Below, one piece after another: positions 1-11,361 of a stretch of 64,000 nt of DNA (positions are counted from its first letter, which is position 1; the number at the start of each line of letters is the position of its first letter). The notes below the pieces were generated by a model that saw only the letters and a list, made by a program, of their open reading frames with translations, did not search any database and was not told the origin of the DNA. The DNA comes from Buddleja alternifolia. Lineage: Eukaryota; Streptophyta; Magnoliopsida; Lamiales; Scrophulariaceae. Where the stretch lies: assembly GCA_019426215.1 (NCBI GenBank), contig CM033401.1, positions 10,731,134 through 10,795,133 on the forward strand. The letters run 5' to 3'. The translations under genes and the position numbers were made by a program.

Positions 1-2120
1 TTTAGTCATGTCTTTCATGTTTTTTCTTTAACAAATAGTTGAGATACATTTTTCATGCCACTTGTTTTTCCTTCTCAAAATAGGAATATGACATGGTTGT
101 GGCAGATACTACTATTTGGGCTCCACGATCATCATATGTTGATTTTTCACTACCCTATTCTGAATCGGGAGTCGTTCTAATTGTCAAAAATAGGAAGCCA
201 CTAGACATGTGGATTTTTACTAAGCCCCTTCGATGGGACCTATGGCTGGCAATTATTGTGGCATGTATCCTAATGACCATAGTCCTTTGTATATTGGAAC
301 GTCGAGTGATTAACACTGGGGAAGAAGCAATTAGGCCACATATTGAGCGGCCTGGAATGGTTTATTGGTCTCCAATTGCAATTCTTGCTTTTCCAGAAAG
401 TAATTTCCTTTCTTATGCTATACCTAGCTACAAGCTTTCGTCATTTATATATATATATAGATAGATAGATAAAAGTATGAATTGAATTTTGACCCCGGCC
501 CACAGCATAATCTGGTTTCTTAAAACGGTTTTTCATAGTCACTATTCAAACAATAAGTATAATTGCCTATTTTGAGCATTTATAAATTTGGTGTAATCAG
601 TTTACTTAAAAATATCTTTGACATTAATTTTTTATCTCATTATCACAACGGAGTAAAATCTATTCACCTTGTTTGTATTTCATCCTTGAAAACTTTTACC
701 CGCACCTATGTGTTTTCATTAGCTAAATCAATTTCTATTGTTCTTGACAGGGAATATGGTCACAAATAATTGCTCAGTCTTTGTACTGGTATGTTGGTTG
801 TTCATGGCATTCATATTGATGCAAAGCTTTACAGCCAACTTATCTGCGATTCTAACTGTTGACCAAATAAATTTTGCATTTTCCGAGGATTACAAAGTGG
901 GTTACCACAAAGGCTCCTTCATGAAAGATTTTCTGACCAATCGACTAAATATTAAAGAGTCCATGCTCAAGAGCTGTATATCTTTGGAAGAATACCACGA
1001 TGCTATGTCCTTAGGAAGCAAAAAAGGAGGGATAGATGCCATATTTGATGAGATTCCTTATATGAAGCTTTTCCTGAAAAGATATGGAAGCAAATATAAA
1101 ATGGTTGGACCAACATACAGGACAGATGGTTTTGGCTTTGTAAGTTTTCCCATTCATAACTTATGAATAATGACAAATTCTACAAAACAAATTCACGAGA
1201 AAAATATTCCATCCAACACAAATTTATGACTTTTTTGTTGTGCTTGATCCATCAATTTCACTATTTCCTTAGAATAATAATTAAATTTAGTGAATGTCTA
1301 AAAAAGTAATTTATTATTAGAATTAACATAAAAAAATTATTCTAGTTTTGAAAGTTTATATCCATTAAAATTACTAAAAAGCGGACATGGTAAATTGCTC
1401 AACAAATTGAAGAGATTTACTTTGTACTTTATTAAAAATAGTCATTGTTAGTGACTCTTGAATATGAACATGTTGAATTTATAATGTCGTTTAATTCCGA
1501 CTGAAAATTCTGTGTTACCATTTATTCAGGCCTTTCCTATTGGCTCTCCCTTAGTTGCATATTTCTCAAGGGCAATCTTGAATGTTACGCAAGGTTCAGA
1601 AATGAATTCTCTTGAAGAAAAAAATTTTGGACCTGGATATTCTTCACAAGACCCTCTATCTTCAACAATCTCACAAGGGACCTCGAGCCTTACTTTGCGT
1701 GAATTTGCAGGCCTTTTTCTTCTCGTAGGATCATTTACTCTATTTGCTCTATTCTGCTCAGAGACCTCTATTGGACGAAAGTTCACTGATGTAACAGGAC
1801 ATTTCATCCAAAATCGCTTTCGTTCTAAGACTCCACAAGTTCATTCCGTGGAGGGTACTAGTATCGAAGGAGACACAACGACACACGATGGTGTGAATGG
1901 AAACTGTGAATTTATCCAAAATAACTCCAATAATCCTCGTCTTGGACAAGACCGAGATGCACAACATGTCAGAGAGTCATCGCAACAAGATGAAGAGGAA
2001 GAAGACATTGATGAAACAAGCTTGAATAATGAGGCTAATGTTGTTCAAAATGTGGGGGTGAGAATAGAAAATCATGGAGGGGATACTCCTAGTGCCCAAT
2101 TCAATCAGTTATCAACATAA
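1..2120 (+). CDS. GLR: GLR-A: glutamate receptor-like channel, 3-prime half (last three exons)
   Basis: Plant ligand-gated cation channel of the ionotropic glutamate receptor family (known for amino-acid-gated Ca2+ entry at membranes). Exons by GT-AG sites and by alignment with GLR-B: 84-399, 751-1139, 1530-2120; bases 1-83 are the end of an intron. The exons encode the end of ligand lobe S1 (PYSESG), M1 (around WDLWLAIIVACILMTIVL), the pore loop, M3 with the family motif SFTANLSAILTVDQ, lobe S2, M4 (GLFLLVGSFTLFALF) and an acidic cytoplasmic tail. All three exons are open with intact splice sites, so the visible part looks functional. The N-terminal domain and signal peptide lie left of the window. 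Intron 3 has a short TA/GATA repeat (about 448-472). Intron 4 is 390 bp against 141 bp in GLR-B. The tail has 8 residues that GLR-B lacks. The downstream flank is split by copia-1. Confidence 0.93.
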
Positions 2121-2449
2121 TATTTATCATTTTGTATTCTCTACTCCAAGAGAAATGAATGGAAGAAGGATATATAAACTTGGTATGTATCTATAACGTA
2201 AAACACGAAATAAACACGGCTGTGAGGTATATGATGCAGACTGCATCTCCATATTATGCATATATTGTGCGATTAAGTTTGATTATACATCTATTCATAT
2301 TTCTTCTAGAAGCAACTTCCTGTTGGCATATTTATGCACGTATTTCTCCTTGATTGTCAGTGAGTTGCCAAATTCCAATCCCTCCTCATTTGAGCTTTTG
2401 CTTATGAATTGTATGAATTTCCTCTGCTTGGAAGGGGATGAGACGTGAG
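2121..2449 (+). other. GLR-A 3-prime UTR and flank, first part
   Basis: Nearly identical to 60438-60770 after GLR-B, so it is part of the duplicated unit and probably holds the 3-prime UTR. The short open frames in it are chance. It ends in the target duplication GTGAG (2445-2449) of copia-1 and resumes at 23279. Confidence 0.8.
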
Positions 2450-2937
2450 TGATGGGTTTGAGTGTGGAGACAAATCAAAGTGTCAAAGGAAGAAGAAAAT
2501 GAGCCGAAAATTCCGTAATGCCTCCTGCGGAATTTTCTTCTTGAGCCGAAAATGACCCGCAGAAGAAAATCAAGATGACCAAGACCATTCCATACTCTAG
2601 GCGCGACCCGCAGGAGGCAGCCGAGACAGAGCAGTTTGCTACTGCATCCGGCGCCCAGGCGCCAATATGGCGGCGCCCAGGCGTGGTTTTTCCTTTTTTG
2701 GTAGTTTTTTGAGTTACCTATTGTGATTAGGTCTTTGTATCTTTGCCTCCAAGTTTATAATACATAAGTAGATGAAATTCTCTTCATCATAATTGTATCT
2801 CTCTCACAAGAATAATAAAATCTCTCTAGCATTGGTCTGTGGATGTAGGCAATTTGTCGAACCACATAAAAATCACTGTCTCGTTTTTCTTGCTTTTCTT
2901 TACTTTTAAGTTCTTTTATGTGCATTGATTCCTAACA
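2450..2937 (+). repeat. Copia-1 5-prime LTR
   Basis: 488 bp, TG...CA ends. It differs from the right LTR mainly in a GC-rich block around 2505-2690, where both copies carry variants of GGCGCC(T/C)AGGCGCC. A stretch at about 2571-2597 resembles the element's own integrase at about 4378-4402 and is absent from the right LTR. Confidence 0.93.
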
Positions 2938-2939
2938 AC

Positions 2940-2951
2940 TGGTATCAAGAA
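2940..2951 (+). other. Copia-1 primer binding site
   Basis: TGGTATCAAGAA starts two bases after the LTR and matches the first eight positions of the usual plant site TGGTATCAGAGC, complementary to the 3-prime end of initiator tRNA-Met. The rest has drifted. Confidence 0.75.
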
Positions 2952-3005
2952 CAAGGATTATAGCGATCTGTGTGAATCAATAGAATCTGAAGAAGGAAAA
3001 GTGAA

Positions 3006-3640
3006 GATTGACAAATCTGATGGAAAAGACTTTGGATTCTGGTGAACACAGATGGAGGATTATCTGTACCAGAAAAAGCTCCATCAACCGTTGTCGGGGA
3101 AGAAGCCAGAAAAGATGTCAGACAATGATTGGGAATTATTGGATAGGCAAACCCTAGGTGTTATTCGATTGACGTTATCAAGAAACGTGATGTTTAACAT
3201 CCTAGATCAAACTACAACGGCGGGTTTGATGAAGGCGTTCTCCAATATGTATGAGAAGCCATCCGTATCGAATAAAGTCTATCTGATGAGACGTTTATTC
3301 AATTTGAGGATGACGGAGGGAGAATCGGTGACCAACCATATCAACGAGTTCAACGTGATCATCACTCAGTTGAGCTCGATTGATATTAATTTCGAGGACG
3401 AGGTAAGAGCCTTAATTTTATTGTCTTCATTGCCGGATAGTTAGAGTGCGACGGTGATTGTTGTGAGTAGTTCGTCTGGCCAAAGAAAGTTGAAACTTCA
3501 GGAGATTCGGGATTTGATTTTGAGCGAGGATAGTCGCCAGAGGGAATCAGAAGAACTCATGTCTGCTGCATTGAGTGCGGAAAGCAGAGGAAGAGGTGTT
3601 CAATGGGGTGGTCAGAAAGGTAGAGGTCGATCCAAGTCAA
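3006..3640 (+). pseudogene. Copia-1 gag (broken)
   Basis: Nucleocapsid/capsid protein of a copia element (UBN2-type gag). The frame reads through FGFW, MEDYLYQKKLHQPL and YEKPSVSNKVYLMRRLFNLR, followed by the typical INEFN and LLSSLP segments. It is interrupted by TGA near 3043 and TAG at 3442-3444. The C-terminal part (RGRSKSKGRGKSK) is basic, but no CCHC zinc knuckle follows: after about 3660 the frame passes straight into sequence that belongs downstream of the protease, so an internal deletion removed the knuckle and the protease active site. Not functional. Confidence 0.85.
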
Positions 3641-3660
3641 AGGGGCGAGGGAAGTCAAAA

Positions 3661-4688
3661 CCGTTGGAAATTGTTGGTAAGGGTAAGGTCACAGTGACGA
3701 CGGCACAGGGAATGCAGTTGAAATTGCATAATGTGAGACATGTTTCAGGGTTGAGGAAGAATTTGATCTCAATGGGCCAAATTGATAGTGATGGTTACAC
3801 CATGGTGTTTGGTGGTGGTGTATGGAAAATCACCAAAGGGAATCTGGTGGTGGCTCGTAGTAAGAAGTCAGGGACTCTCTATACCACAGAAATTAAAAAG
3901 GACTCGGTTGCTGCAGTCGAGGCCATAGAGGATGTTCACTTATAGCATAGGCAACTTGGGCATATGAGTGAGAAGGGAATGAGAATCATGGCATCCAAGG
4001 GGAAGCTCCCAATCTCAAAGACGGTTGAATTGGGTCTTTGCGAAGACTGTGTTCTTGGAAAGCAGAAAAATGTGAGTTTTTCCAAGAAGGGTAGAGAACC
4101 GAAGGCAGAGAAATTGGACCTTGTGCATACTGATGTATGGGGACCGGCTCCCATACAGTCGTTTGGAGGGTTGAGGTATTATGTTACCTTCATAGATGAT
4201 TCCACCCGAAAGGTATGGGTCTATTTTCTAAAAAATAAGTCGAACGTGTTTAATACCTTTAGGAAATGGAAGGTAGAAGTCAAGAATCAAACGGGGTTGA
4301 GATTGAAGTGTCTGAGGTAGGATAATGGCGGGGAGTATGACAGCCAAGAGTTCAAAGACTATTGTGCAGAGAATGGGATCAAGATGATCAAGACCATTCC
4401 TGGACTCCGCAGCAGAATGGGATTGCAGAGCGGATGAATAGAACCTTGTATGAACGAGCTAGGAGCATGAGGCTTTACTCCAGGTTGCCAAAGACATTTT
4501 GGGCTGATGTAGTGCGCACTGCGGCTTACCTCATCAATCGGGGACCTTCAGTACAGTTGGACTTCAAAATACCGAATGAGGTTTGGTCTGGAAAAGAGGT
4601 AAATTTATCGCATTTAAAAATATTCGGTTGTTTATCTTATGTCTTGCAAAGTTCCGATGACAGGGATAAGTTGGATCCTACGGCATAG
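3661..4688 (+). pseudogene. Copia-1 protease tail, GAG-pre-integrase and integrase (broken)
   Basis: Reads through the end of the protease region (NVRHVSGLRKNLISMGQ), the pre-integrase zinc region (HRQLGHMSEKGM, then CEDCVLGKQ) and the integrase core (DLVHTDVWGP, DNGGEY, then TPQQNGIAERMNRTL), ending near GCLSYV. The catalytic Asp and Glu contexts are visible. The DSG protease active site is missing. TAG codons at 3943-3945 and 4318-4320 and a frameshift near 4400 break it, and another TAG lies at 4686-4688. It is a retrotransposon remnant, not a host gene. Confidence 0.87.
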
Positions 4689-5800
4689 AAGTGCATCTTT
4701 ATTGGCTATGGAGGAGAGAGTTTTGGGTATCGGTTCTGGGATTCCCAAAACAACAAAGTCATAAGGCATAAGGATGTCACGTTCAACGAAAAGGTGCTCT
4801 ACAAGGATAGACTTGGAGCAGAGACTGAGGAAAACAAAAGACTAAAGGTGATATTGGAAGAGATCACTCTAGACGAGTTTGCTGGGAATGACACTGAAAA
4901 TAGGATCGAGGATGATCCGGAGAATCCACCGCCAACCTTGAGAAGATCGAGCAGAACTCCTAAACCAAACATGAGGTATTCCCCTTCTTTACACTATTTA
5001 CTTTTGACGGATTCGGGTGAACCCGAGTCATACAAAGAGGCGATGGGTGTAGGAGATTCTCTCAAGTGGGAGCTAGCCATGAAGGATGAAATGAGCTCGC
5101 TTGAGAGAAATAGAACTTGGAGGTTGACTGAGTTACCGAAGGGAAAACGGGCTTTGCAGAACAAGTGGGTTGTCCGGGTTAAGGATGAACGGGATGGTAG
5201 TAAAAGGTACAAGGCGAGGTTGGTGGTCAAAGGGTTCCATCAGAAGGAAGGGATTGACTACACTGAGATTTTTTCGCCGGTTGTCAAGTTAACTACTATT
5301 AGGATAGTTCAAAGTGTTGTTGTTGCAGAGGATTTGCATCTTGAGCAATTAGATGTAAAAACGGCATTCCTTCATGGGGAATTGGAGGAGGATATTTACA
5401 TGGTTCAATCGGAAGATTTTCTGGAGAATGGACGAGAAGACCTTGTATGCAAGCTAGAGAAAAGCTTGTATGGACTTAAACAAGCTCCGAGGCAATGGTA
5501 TAAGAAGTTTGACACCTTCATAGCTAGTAGTGGATATACTAGGTGTCAAATGGATCATTGCTGTTATTTCAAGAAGTTTAGGGATTGTTACATCATATTG
5601 CTACTGTATGTGGATGATATGTTAGTGGTTGGGTCTAACATGAGAGAAATTGATAAGATGAAAAAGCAACTATCCACTTAATTTGAGATGAAGGACTTGG
5701 GAGCAGCAAATACAATCCTCGGGATGAGGATCATTCGAGATAGGTCGAGTGGAAGTCTCAAGTTGACTCAAATGGTACTTGCTAGATTTGCAATCTCAAA
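4689..5800 (+). pseudogene. Copia-1 reverse transcriptase (broken, truncated)
   Basis: Continues the polyprotein through a short linker (TLRRSSRTPKP) into [78 protein letters not shown] and the catalytic motif YVDDMLVVG. A TAA at 5679-5681 splits it and a second segment runs on as MKDLGAANTILGMRI. At 5800 it stops at the left LTR of copia-2. RNase H resumes at 22389 after a missing stretch, so copia-1 probably already had an internal deletion there. Confidence 0.9.
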
Positions 5801-5879
5801 TGCTGGTCCCAAGTGGCAACGACTGTTTTTAGAAACACTACTACAAAAAGAGCCTAATACAACGCCCCAAGAATGGAGG

Positions 5880-6122
5880 GGGCTATTACAGCGGTTTGTG
5901 AAAGAACCGCTGTAATAGGTAAAACGCGGCACCTATTACAACGGTTCTTTCATGAACCGCTGTAATAGGTGCCAGGCCTATTACAGCGGTTCTCTACTGA
6001 ACCGCTGTAATAGGCAGTCACCAAAAAAAAAATGAAAGTACCTATTACAGCGGTTCTTATGTGAACAGCTGTAATAGGTGTACCCTATTACAGCGGTTCT
6101 TATAAGAACCGCTGTAATAGGC
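5880..6122. repeat. CACTA left subterminal hairpin array
   Basis: Repeated CCTATTACAGCGGTT arms in alternating orientation form about five adjacent hairpins, each arm followed within a few bases by its reverse complement AACCGCTGTAATAGG. Subterminal repeats of this kind are known transposase-binding sites in CACTA elements. Confidence 0.85.
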
Positions 6123-6372
6123 CAAAACGAAAAAATTTGAAACACTTTTATCTTCCCGCTTCTCTCTCTCACTCTCAAAATTTAAAACCCATTTCATCTT
6201 TTCTCTCTCTCTACTCTCGGTCTCTCTCTCTGTCTCTCTATCCTCCCCCAAAAGCTCAGCACCACCGCCGCTGCCGCCACCAGCACCACCACTTACCGGC
6301 GCCGGCGCCACCACCACCACAATCGTAAGCTTCTTCTCTTTCGCTCTCTTTCTCTCTCTTTCCCTCTATATA
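6123..6372 (+). other. Gene-like fragment inside the CACTA element
   Basis: A CT-rich stretch (CTCTCTCTCT runs) is followed by a GC-rich segment of CCACCACCAC-type codons (Pro, His, Ala) and then CAATCGTAAGC, which resembles a 5-prime splice donor. Its composition differs sharply from the AT-rich surroundings. It resembles a 5-prime UTR with a first exon captured from a host gene, but no protein family can be named, so capture is an inference. Confidence 0.45.
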
Positions 6373-6373
6373 T

Positions 6374-6715
6374 ATATGTATATGTATATTTGTATATGTG
6401 TGTGTATGTATATTTGTGTATGTGTGGGTGTATTTATTTTGTGTATATGTGTATATTTGTGTATGTGCGGGTGTATGTATATTTGTGTATATATGGATGG
6501 GTGTGTGTATATTTGTGTATATGTTGATGGGTGTATGTATATTTGTGTATATGTGGATGGGTGTATGTATATTTGTGTATGTGTTGATGGGTGTATGTAT
6601 ATTTGTGTATGTGTGGATGGGTGTATGTATATTTGTGTATGTGTGGATGGGTGTATGTATATTTGTGTATGTGTGGATGGGTGTATGTATACTTGTGTAT
6701 GTATATTTGTGTAGT
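6374..6715. repeat. 30-bp minisatellite
   Basis: About ten tandem units of 30 bp built on GTATATTTGTGTATGTG plus GATGGGTGTAT. Because 30 is divisible by three and the units lack stops, long artificial open frames appear on both strands. They are not genes. Confidence 0.92.
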
Positions 6716-6905
6716 TACGAAAATATTTCTCGGTTGAAATGTTGCGGTATTGGAATGACACGAAATTCGCACGGTCATAGCAAAATGGCATTCTAAACAA
6801 AACGCATGAATTTTTCATGAGATCTTGGGATTTTAGCCATCTGAGATCGTTTAAGGCCTCAAATTTGCGTTTTTTCACGAAAAATTTAATTAATTAATTT
6901 ATTTT

Positions 6906-7110
6906 AACAGCGGTTATTTGTATAATCGCTGTAATAGGGTAGGGTATACCTATTACAGCGGTTATTTGTATAACCGCTGTAATAGGGTATACCTATTACA
7001 GCGGTTTTTAACCGCTGTAATTGGCCTTAACCAATTACAGCGGTACCTATTACAGTGGTTAAAACCGCTGTAATTGGCAAAAAAAAATCGCTGTAATAGG
7101 CCATTTCTGT
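6906..7110. repeat. CACTA right subterminal hairpin array
   Basis: Same arms as the left array (TATTACAGCGGTTA and its reverse complement) in at least four hairpins, then variants with CCAATTACAGCGG. It ends just before the right terminus. Confidence 0.85.
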
Positions 7111-8431
7111 AGTAGTGAAAGTTAACTTTAGACTTTGAGATTTGAATACTTTAACCAAATGGGTTTAAGCGTTCAGTTCTTTGATCAGTGTTAGCACAAC
7201 GGAATGATTTTGGAGTCTTCCTTTTTGAAAGCTTTAGCGTCACAGAAAGTATTTTAGTTGCTTAGCGTTTGATTGTGTTTTACTTAATCAATTTATGCAA
7301 TGATATAATAATAAGAAAATTAACTGTAAAGTAAATAGCACAACAATTGTAAGGTTCGTTGGGTGATGTAATCCCAAATACGTCCTTCTTCTCCTTGAAC
7401 ACTCGGAGGCAATCCACTAAGATGGTTCTCAAAGAATCACACAGATTTCTGCTCCAAATCACTTCTATCCCCTTGCTTCTTTCACTCAAAAATAGTGCAA
7501 GTATCCAACTTCGACTTCACACAGATCGCGAGGCTTGGATAAGGTTTTTCTAAACGATTTGTTTGATTTTGATAAAGTTCAAACAACGGGGAATATCTCA
7601 ATAGTAGTGTAGGTTTCTCCGAAAAGAATGTTTGAGATATTTGGTTGACTGTCTCAGGAATTGAAGAAAAGTAAGGAGAATGTTGCTTCAATATTCTGGC
7701 TTTTTTGAGATTTTAAGGAATGAGACTTCAATGCAACAACAATTTGGCTTGGAGTGGATCGTTTTTTTTTTTTTTGGCTTGTTGTTGAAGTCCTATTTAT
7801 AGGCATTTTTGGAAAAAGTGTTCGTTTGACACATGCACAGGCGCGTGTCTCTCACTTCCACGAGTGAACCACTTTTGTCCTTTTTCCTGAAAATCTTCCG
7901 CACAAAAGTTGGTGCTGCAGTCTGTGAATAGTTGACAGTCCAATAGGGTGGCTTCTCCGTACGTCTGAAAGTGCTTATCACATTTAATGCATTTGAATTA
8001 AATGCCCGTTGGCACTTAATGCACTGAGAATATTTGCATTAAATTCCTTCTGGACTTGGAAATAAATTCAGGTGAAATCCATCATTGATAGACGGTTATC
8101 CATCCTTGAATTACTTCTGTCCTATAAGGTGACGCTTGATATAGCTAGTTATTTGGATGCTTGGAAACTTCATCTTCATTCAGACTTCAGGCGCTTGAGT
8201 CTTCAAACTTTACTACTGATAAGCTCACTCAGAATTCATCAGACGATCAGCCTAAGACTACTTAGCCTAACAATCTAGAATAAAAACAAAACGAAGCCTA
8301 TAAAGCCTATTACAAATCTAACACTTCAAAGATTGTACATGATTTCTACTAAAATCAAACCTACATATTTTGGGATCTAACATAAATTCCTAATTGTCAT
8401 AATCAAAACATCTAACATGAAATTCCTAACA

Positions 8432-8682
8432 ATTTTTCCCTTTTTGATGATGGCAATACTTACTCTTTTACAGTTCAAGAGTTAGACAGCCAAAATAAAA
8501 GTTAGCTTTGATTAGATAAGGTTAGTTGATGTTAGTTACGCTTCAACGAGTTGTTTCAGCTAAAAAATTCATTTTATATATGTCAATGATTGCAAGCATT
8601 TTACAACTAAACAAAAAATTACATAAGAGACAAGAATATAAATAATGCAAATCAAGAAGTCTTAACAACTTGGTCTAACTAT
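8432..8682 (-). other. Copia-2 polypurine tract and spacer
   Basis: The - strand reads AAAAAGGGAAAAAT directly against the LTR (about 8431-8444), the position of the primer for plus-strand DNA synthesis. The rest is AT-rich non-coding sequence before the end of the last reading frame. Confidence 0.75.
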
Positions 8683-9534
8683 TTATCGCTTGGGCATTTC
8701 AGCTCGAATAGCTTCAGTTAGGCTATCTTCCAAAGTTATCATCGCTTCATGATCTTTGTTCATTATGAGCTTATTTTCTTCCTTTTGTCTGTTCTTGAAA
8801 GCTACAAAGTGTCTCTCCCATTCAGTCGGGTCAATACCCATATACCTTAAGCAAATTCTGAAAGTTCGGTTGAAGTCAGTCAACTGCCTCTCTTCAGCTA
8901 AGATTCTTGGATCTGTAGGTTCTGGAATAGATGCTCTTTTAAGAGGAATGTCAAACTGTTCAAGCCGTGCTCTAGAAGGTATTGGTTGATTTGGATAAAG
9001 TGCTAGTGGAGGTTCTCTTAGCGTTCTACTAGGAGCTCCAGCAGAATCACTTACTCCATAAGCAGGAATCCAAGATGGGAGTCTTGACGTAAAAAGAGTA
9101 GATAATTGCTGACGCTTCGGCGGCGGAGGAGGATCTTGAGCTCTTGAACCAGACGCTTTTCTCTTCTCTCCTTTTCTCTTCTCTTCCCCCTTATTGCCAT
9201 CATCAGCCTTCAGAAAATATTCTGTGAGTAGACTAACTTGAGAGGCAATCTGAGACATTAAAGCTTTAATATCATCAAAACGCTTATCGAAGTGTTCGTG
9301 CATGGCAAGAAGCTTAGCGTTGGTAGCATCATTCATATCTTGAAAGTCTCTACGACACTCATCAACAGCCGCTTGAGCAGAACCTTTCATATGACCTATT
9401 TCAGCGTTCATGGTTTGAGATTCAATCTTTGCCAGATCTGTCTTAATCCAGTGAAGGGATTTTTCATTCTGAGTAGCTTGATTGCTCATCTCCTCTAAGA
9501 CAGATTTCTGCAAAGGTTCAAAAGATTGACTCAA
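8683..9534 (-). pseudogene. Copia-2 extra 3-prime coding region, segment 4
   Basis: 283-codon open stretch at the envelope-like position of a Sirevirus. It begins MSQSFEPLQKSVLEEMSNQ, predicted as alpha-helical/coiled coil, followed by a basic patch (KGEEKRKGEKRKASGSR), a PPPPPK run and a helical C-terminus ending AEMPKR. I see no signal peptide or membrane segment. It is probably the C-terminal part of one ancestral protein with the three segments at 9643-12821. Function unknown. Confidence 0.55.
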
Positions 9535-9642
9535 ATTCGATGAAACAACTTGAGGAGCAGGTCGCTTGAATCTGGATGTATGCTTGAGAGAGTCAAGGGG
9601 AGCTTGATATGCCAGATCAAAAATTGTACCTCGTACATTAGT

Positions 9643-10002
9643 TTAAAGATCCTCAGCAGTATCAGTAGCAACAGAATCAACGAGTTCACGAGCGTCAAGA
9701 ATAGCTTCTGGTGGAGACGCTTGAACTGGTTCTTCAGCAGACGCTGGAAGACTTGTAACTTCTGAAGTAGATGCTAATACGGATTCTTCAACCAACTTAG
9801 CAGGCGCTTGACGAAAGTCATCAAATTGGAAGTTCCAAGAGGCGAGAGTAGCATAGGAATCTGAAGCAGCTTCCAGAAGTTCAGTCAGCCTGGAACAAGA
9901 GATGCAGGTCCCTTGAATGAATGTGCGAAGGGGACTATCTATGGCCCTGATGCACATTGGACCAATGATATCCAGCACGTGATTTGGAAAGATTTTGGAC
10001 AA
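9643..10002 (-). pseudogene. Copia-2 extra 3-prime coding region, segment 3
   Basis: 119-codon stretch in the same region. It starts with MSKIFPNHVLDIIGPMCIRA, continues the theme of the preceding 451-codon stretch after a frame break, and ends in an acidic Ala/Pro/Glu-rich tail (STSEVTSLPASAEEPVQ). A fragment of the same decayed reading frame, with no recognised domain. Confidence 0.45.
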
Positions 10003-10005
10003 CGC

Positions 10006-11361
10006 TTAGCAGATAGAGAAAATCGCATCTGGGCAGTAATTCCTAGAAAATCCAATCAACCTGTCTGTTGGAAGACTTTGAAGACGTTGAGATTCAGGAA
10101 CATACAAATTATAGTACTCTTCCAGATAAGGATAGATAGCTTGAGCTAGTCCCTGATTTCTTTCCAGCAATGAGAGGACAAACTCATAGTGAATGAGTAC
10201 CTCGTTGCGAATAGACGGGAGCAAGGGATATCCTCGAAAGGGATAGATTATTGAACTGTTCCAGTTTCTGAGATTGGCAGTGAAGATTCTGTCGAAAAGA
10301 GATACGGGAGTCAAAATCTTCACCATCATGTTGAAGTTATCATCGCAGTGGCTTGGAGCAAAATTCAAGCTAGATATTGAAGTACTGCCACTGGTTGATG
10401 TATGAGCGTTGAAGTGAAGAGGAGTAATGGACAGTCTGTGAAGCTCTTGATGCAAACACTGCTCAATTTGATGTCGAATTAGTGGGAGCTTGAGAACAGG
10501 TCCAACTCTCAGTTGACGCTTCTTAAGGCAATACTTGGCAAACTGACGCTTCTTGTCATGCATGCCTATGCCAAATAAATGGGGAACTTGAACTAACTCC
10601 GGAAAAGTGTATTTATGACCCACATACGCTTCAGCCCAATTTACCTCGGCCATACAGCAATCTGTCCCAGCGTTAATCATAGCTCTATCCCCTTCATGAT
10701 GAATATCTCTGATAGATTCAAAGCGATATCTATCAGTTTGATAGTTAGCATTCCAGACGCTATCAAAATATGCATCAGCTTCAGTCTGGATCACATCTGT
10801 GAGAGATGCTAGACACTCACCGGCGTGAATTCCTTTATTCTTCCACAGTAGAAGTGGATTGGCAGAGTTCAAGTTCTCTTCACTGTTTGCTATGAGAGGA
10901 AAGTGTGTGTAGCATTCTCTGTTCAAAAAGGCTTCAGACAAATTGAGAAAAGTTGGGCGAAAAGGATCATACACTCTGATGTTGTAGTCCCTTAGAGCGA
11001 AACTGGTTGACTTGATGTGCCCATAGTCTAGATAGTAAGCCAAATCTACATCACACTTAGGAGTTCTGCCAACTTGTTTGTCTTGTTGAAGAATAAGGGA
11101 AGACGGTATCTGATCAGGAGTTTTACCGAGTTGAACTGCCAGATAGTATTTCTCCTCAATTTCTGTCAGCTCACTGTTGAACACTATATCCCTGATCCGA
11201 TTGTCGATGTCAATCAGCGAGGCTATCTCATTCTCAGCATTAATGTGTCTTTCTTCATTATATCCTGCTGGAATGAAGTCTTCTTCAAGCGCTGGAGGCA
11301 TATAATTGATTGAATGATCAATCGTCTTCAGTGAGTCCAGTTTGAAGAAATGCCTTGGCAT
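10006..11361 (-). pseudogene. Copia-2 extra 3-prime coding region, segment 2 (451 codons)
   Basis: The longest intact stretch of the extra region. It begins MPRHFFKLDSLKTIDHSINY. The translation is a mixed alpha/beta globular type with regular Tyr, Leu and Arg spacing, no signal peptide, no transmembrane helix and no catalytic motif I can name. The upstream frame stays open for a while before the ATG, so the ATG is probably internal and the original protein continued from segment 1. It lies between RNase H and the 3-prime LTR, where Sireviruses carry envelope-like or unknown genes. Possible purifying selection is untested. Confidence 0.55.

Larger units (their letters stand above)
5836..7117. 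mobile_element. Non-autonomous CACTA (CMC/EnSpm) element
   Basis: Ends are CACTACTACAAAAAGAG on the left and TTTCTGTAGTAGTG on the right, the CACTA signature. The 3-bp duplication AAA (5833-5835, 7118-7120) is confirmed by the uninterrupted right LTR of copia-2 at about 20984-20996, which reads TTTTTAGAAAGTT. At 1282 bp it has no transposase. It contains two arrays of subterminal hairpins, a gene-like fragment and a minisatellite. Confidence 0.93.
5801..8431 (-). repeat. Copia-2 3-prime LTR (left copy), interrupted by CACTA
   Basis: Without the CACTA element and its duplicated AAA it is about 1346 bp. Compared with the right LTR (1582 bp) it lacks about 160 bp near 5820 and about 57 bp near 7440. 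The rest is very similar, which suggests a fairly recent insertion. Confidence 0.92.

Noticed and set aside
2159..2353. 64-codon frame after GLR-A
   Set aside because: In the 3-prime flank, and the homologous B region carries a different short frame, so no conserved peptide.
5880..6122. CRISPR-like regular palindromes
   Set aside because: Eukaryotic context, alternating orientation without unique equal-length spacers. They are CACTA subterminal repeats.
6366..6878. Open frames of 112-170 codons on both strands
   Set aside because: Produced by the stop-free 30-bp minisatellite. Protein would be pure repeat.
10006..11361. Intronless host gene on the - strand
   Set aside because: Lies between RNase H and the LTR of copia-2, collinear with the element and enclosed by its LTRs, so it belongs to the retrotransposon.
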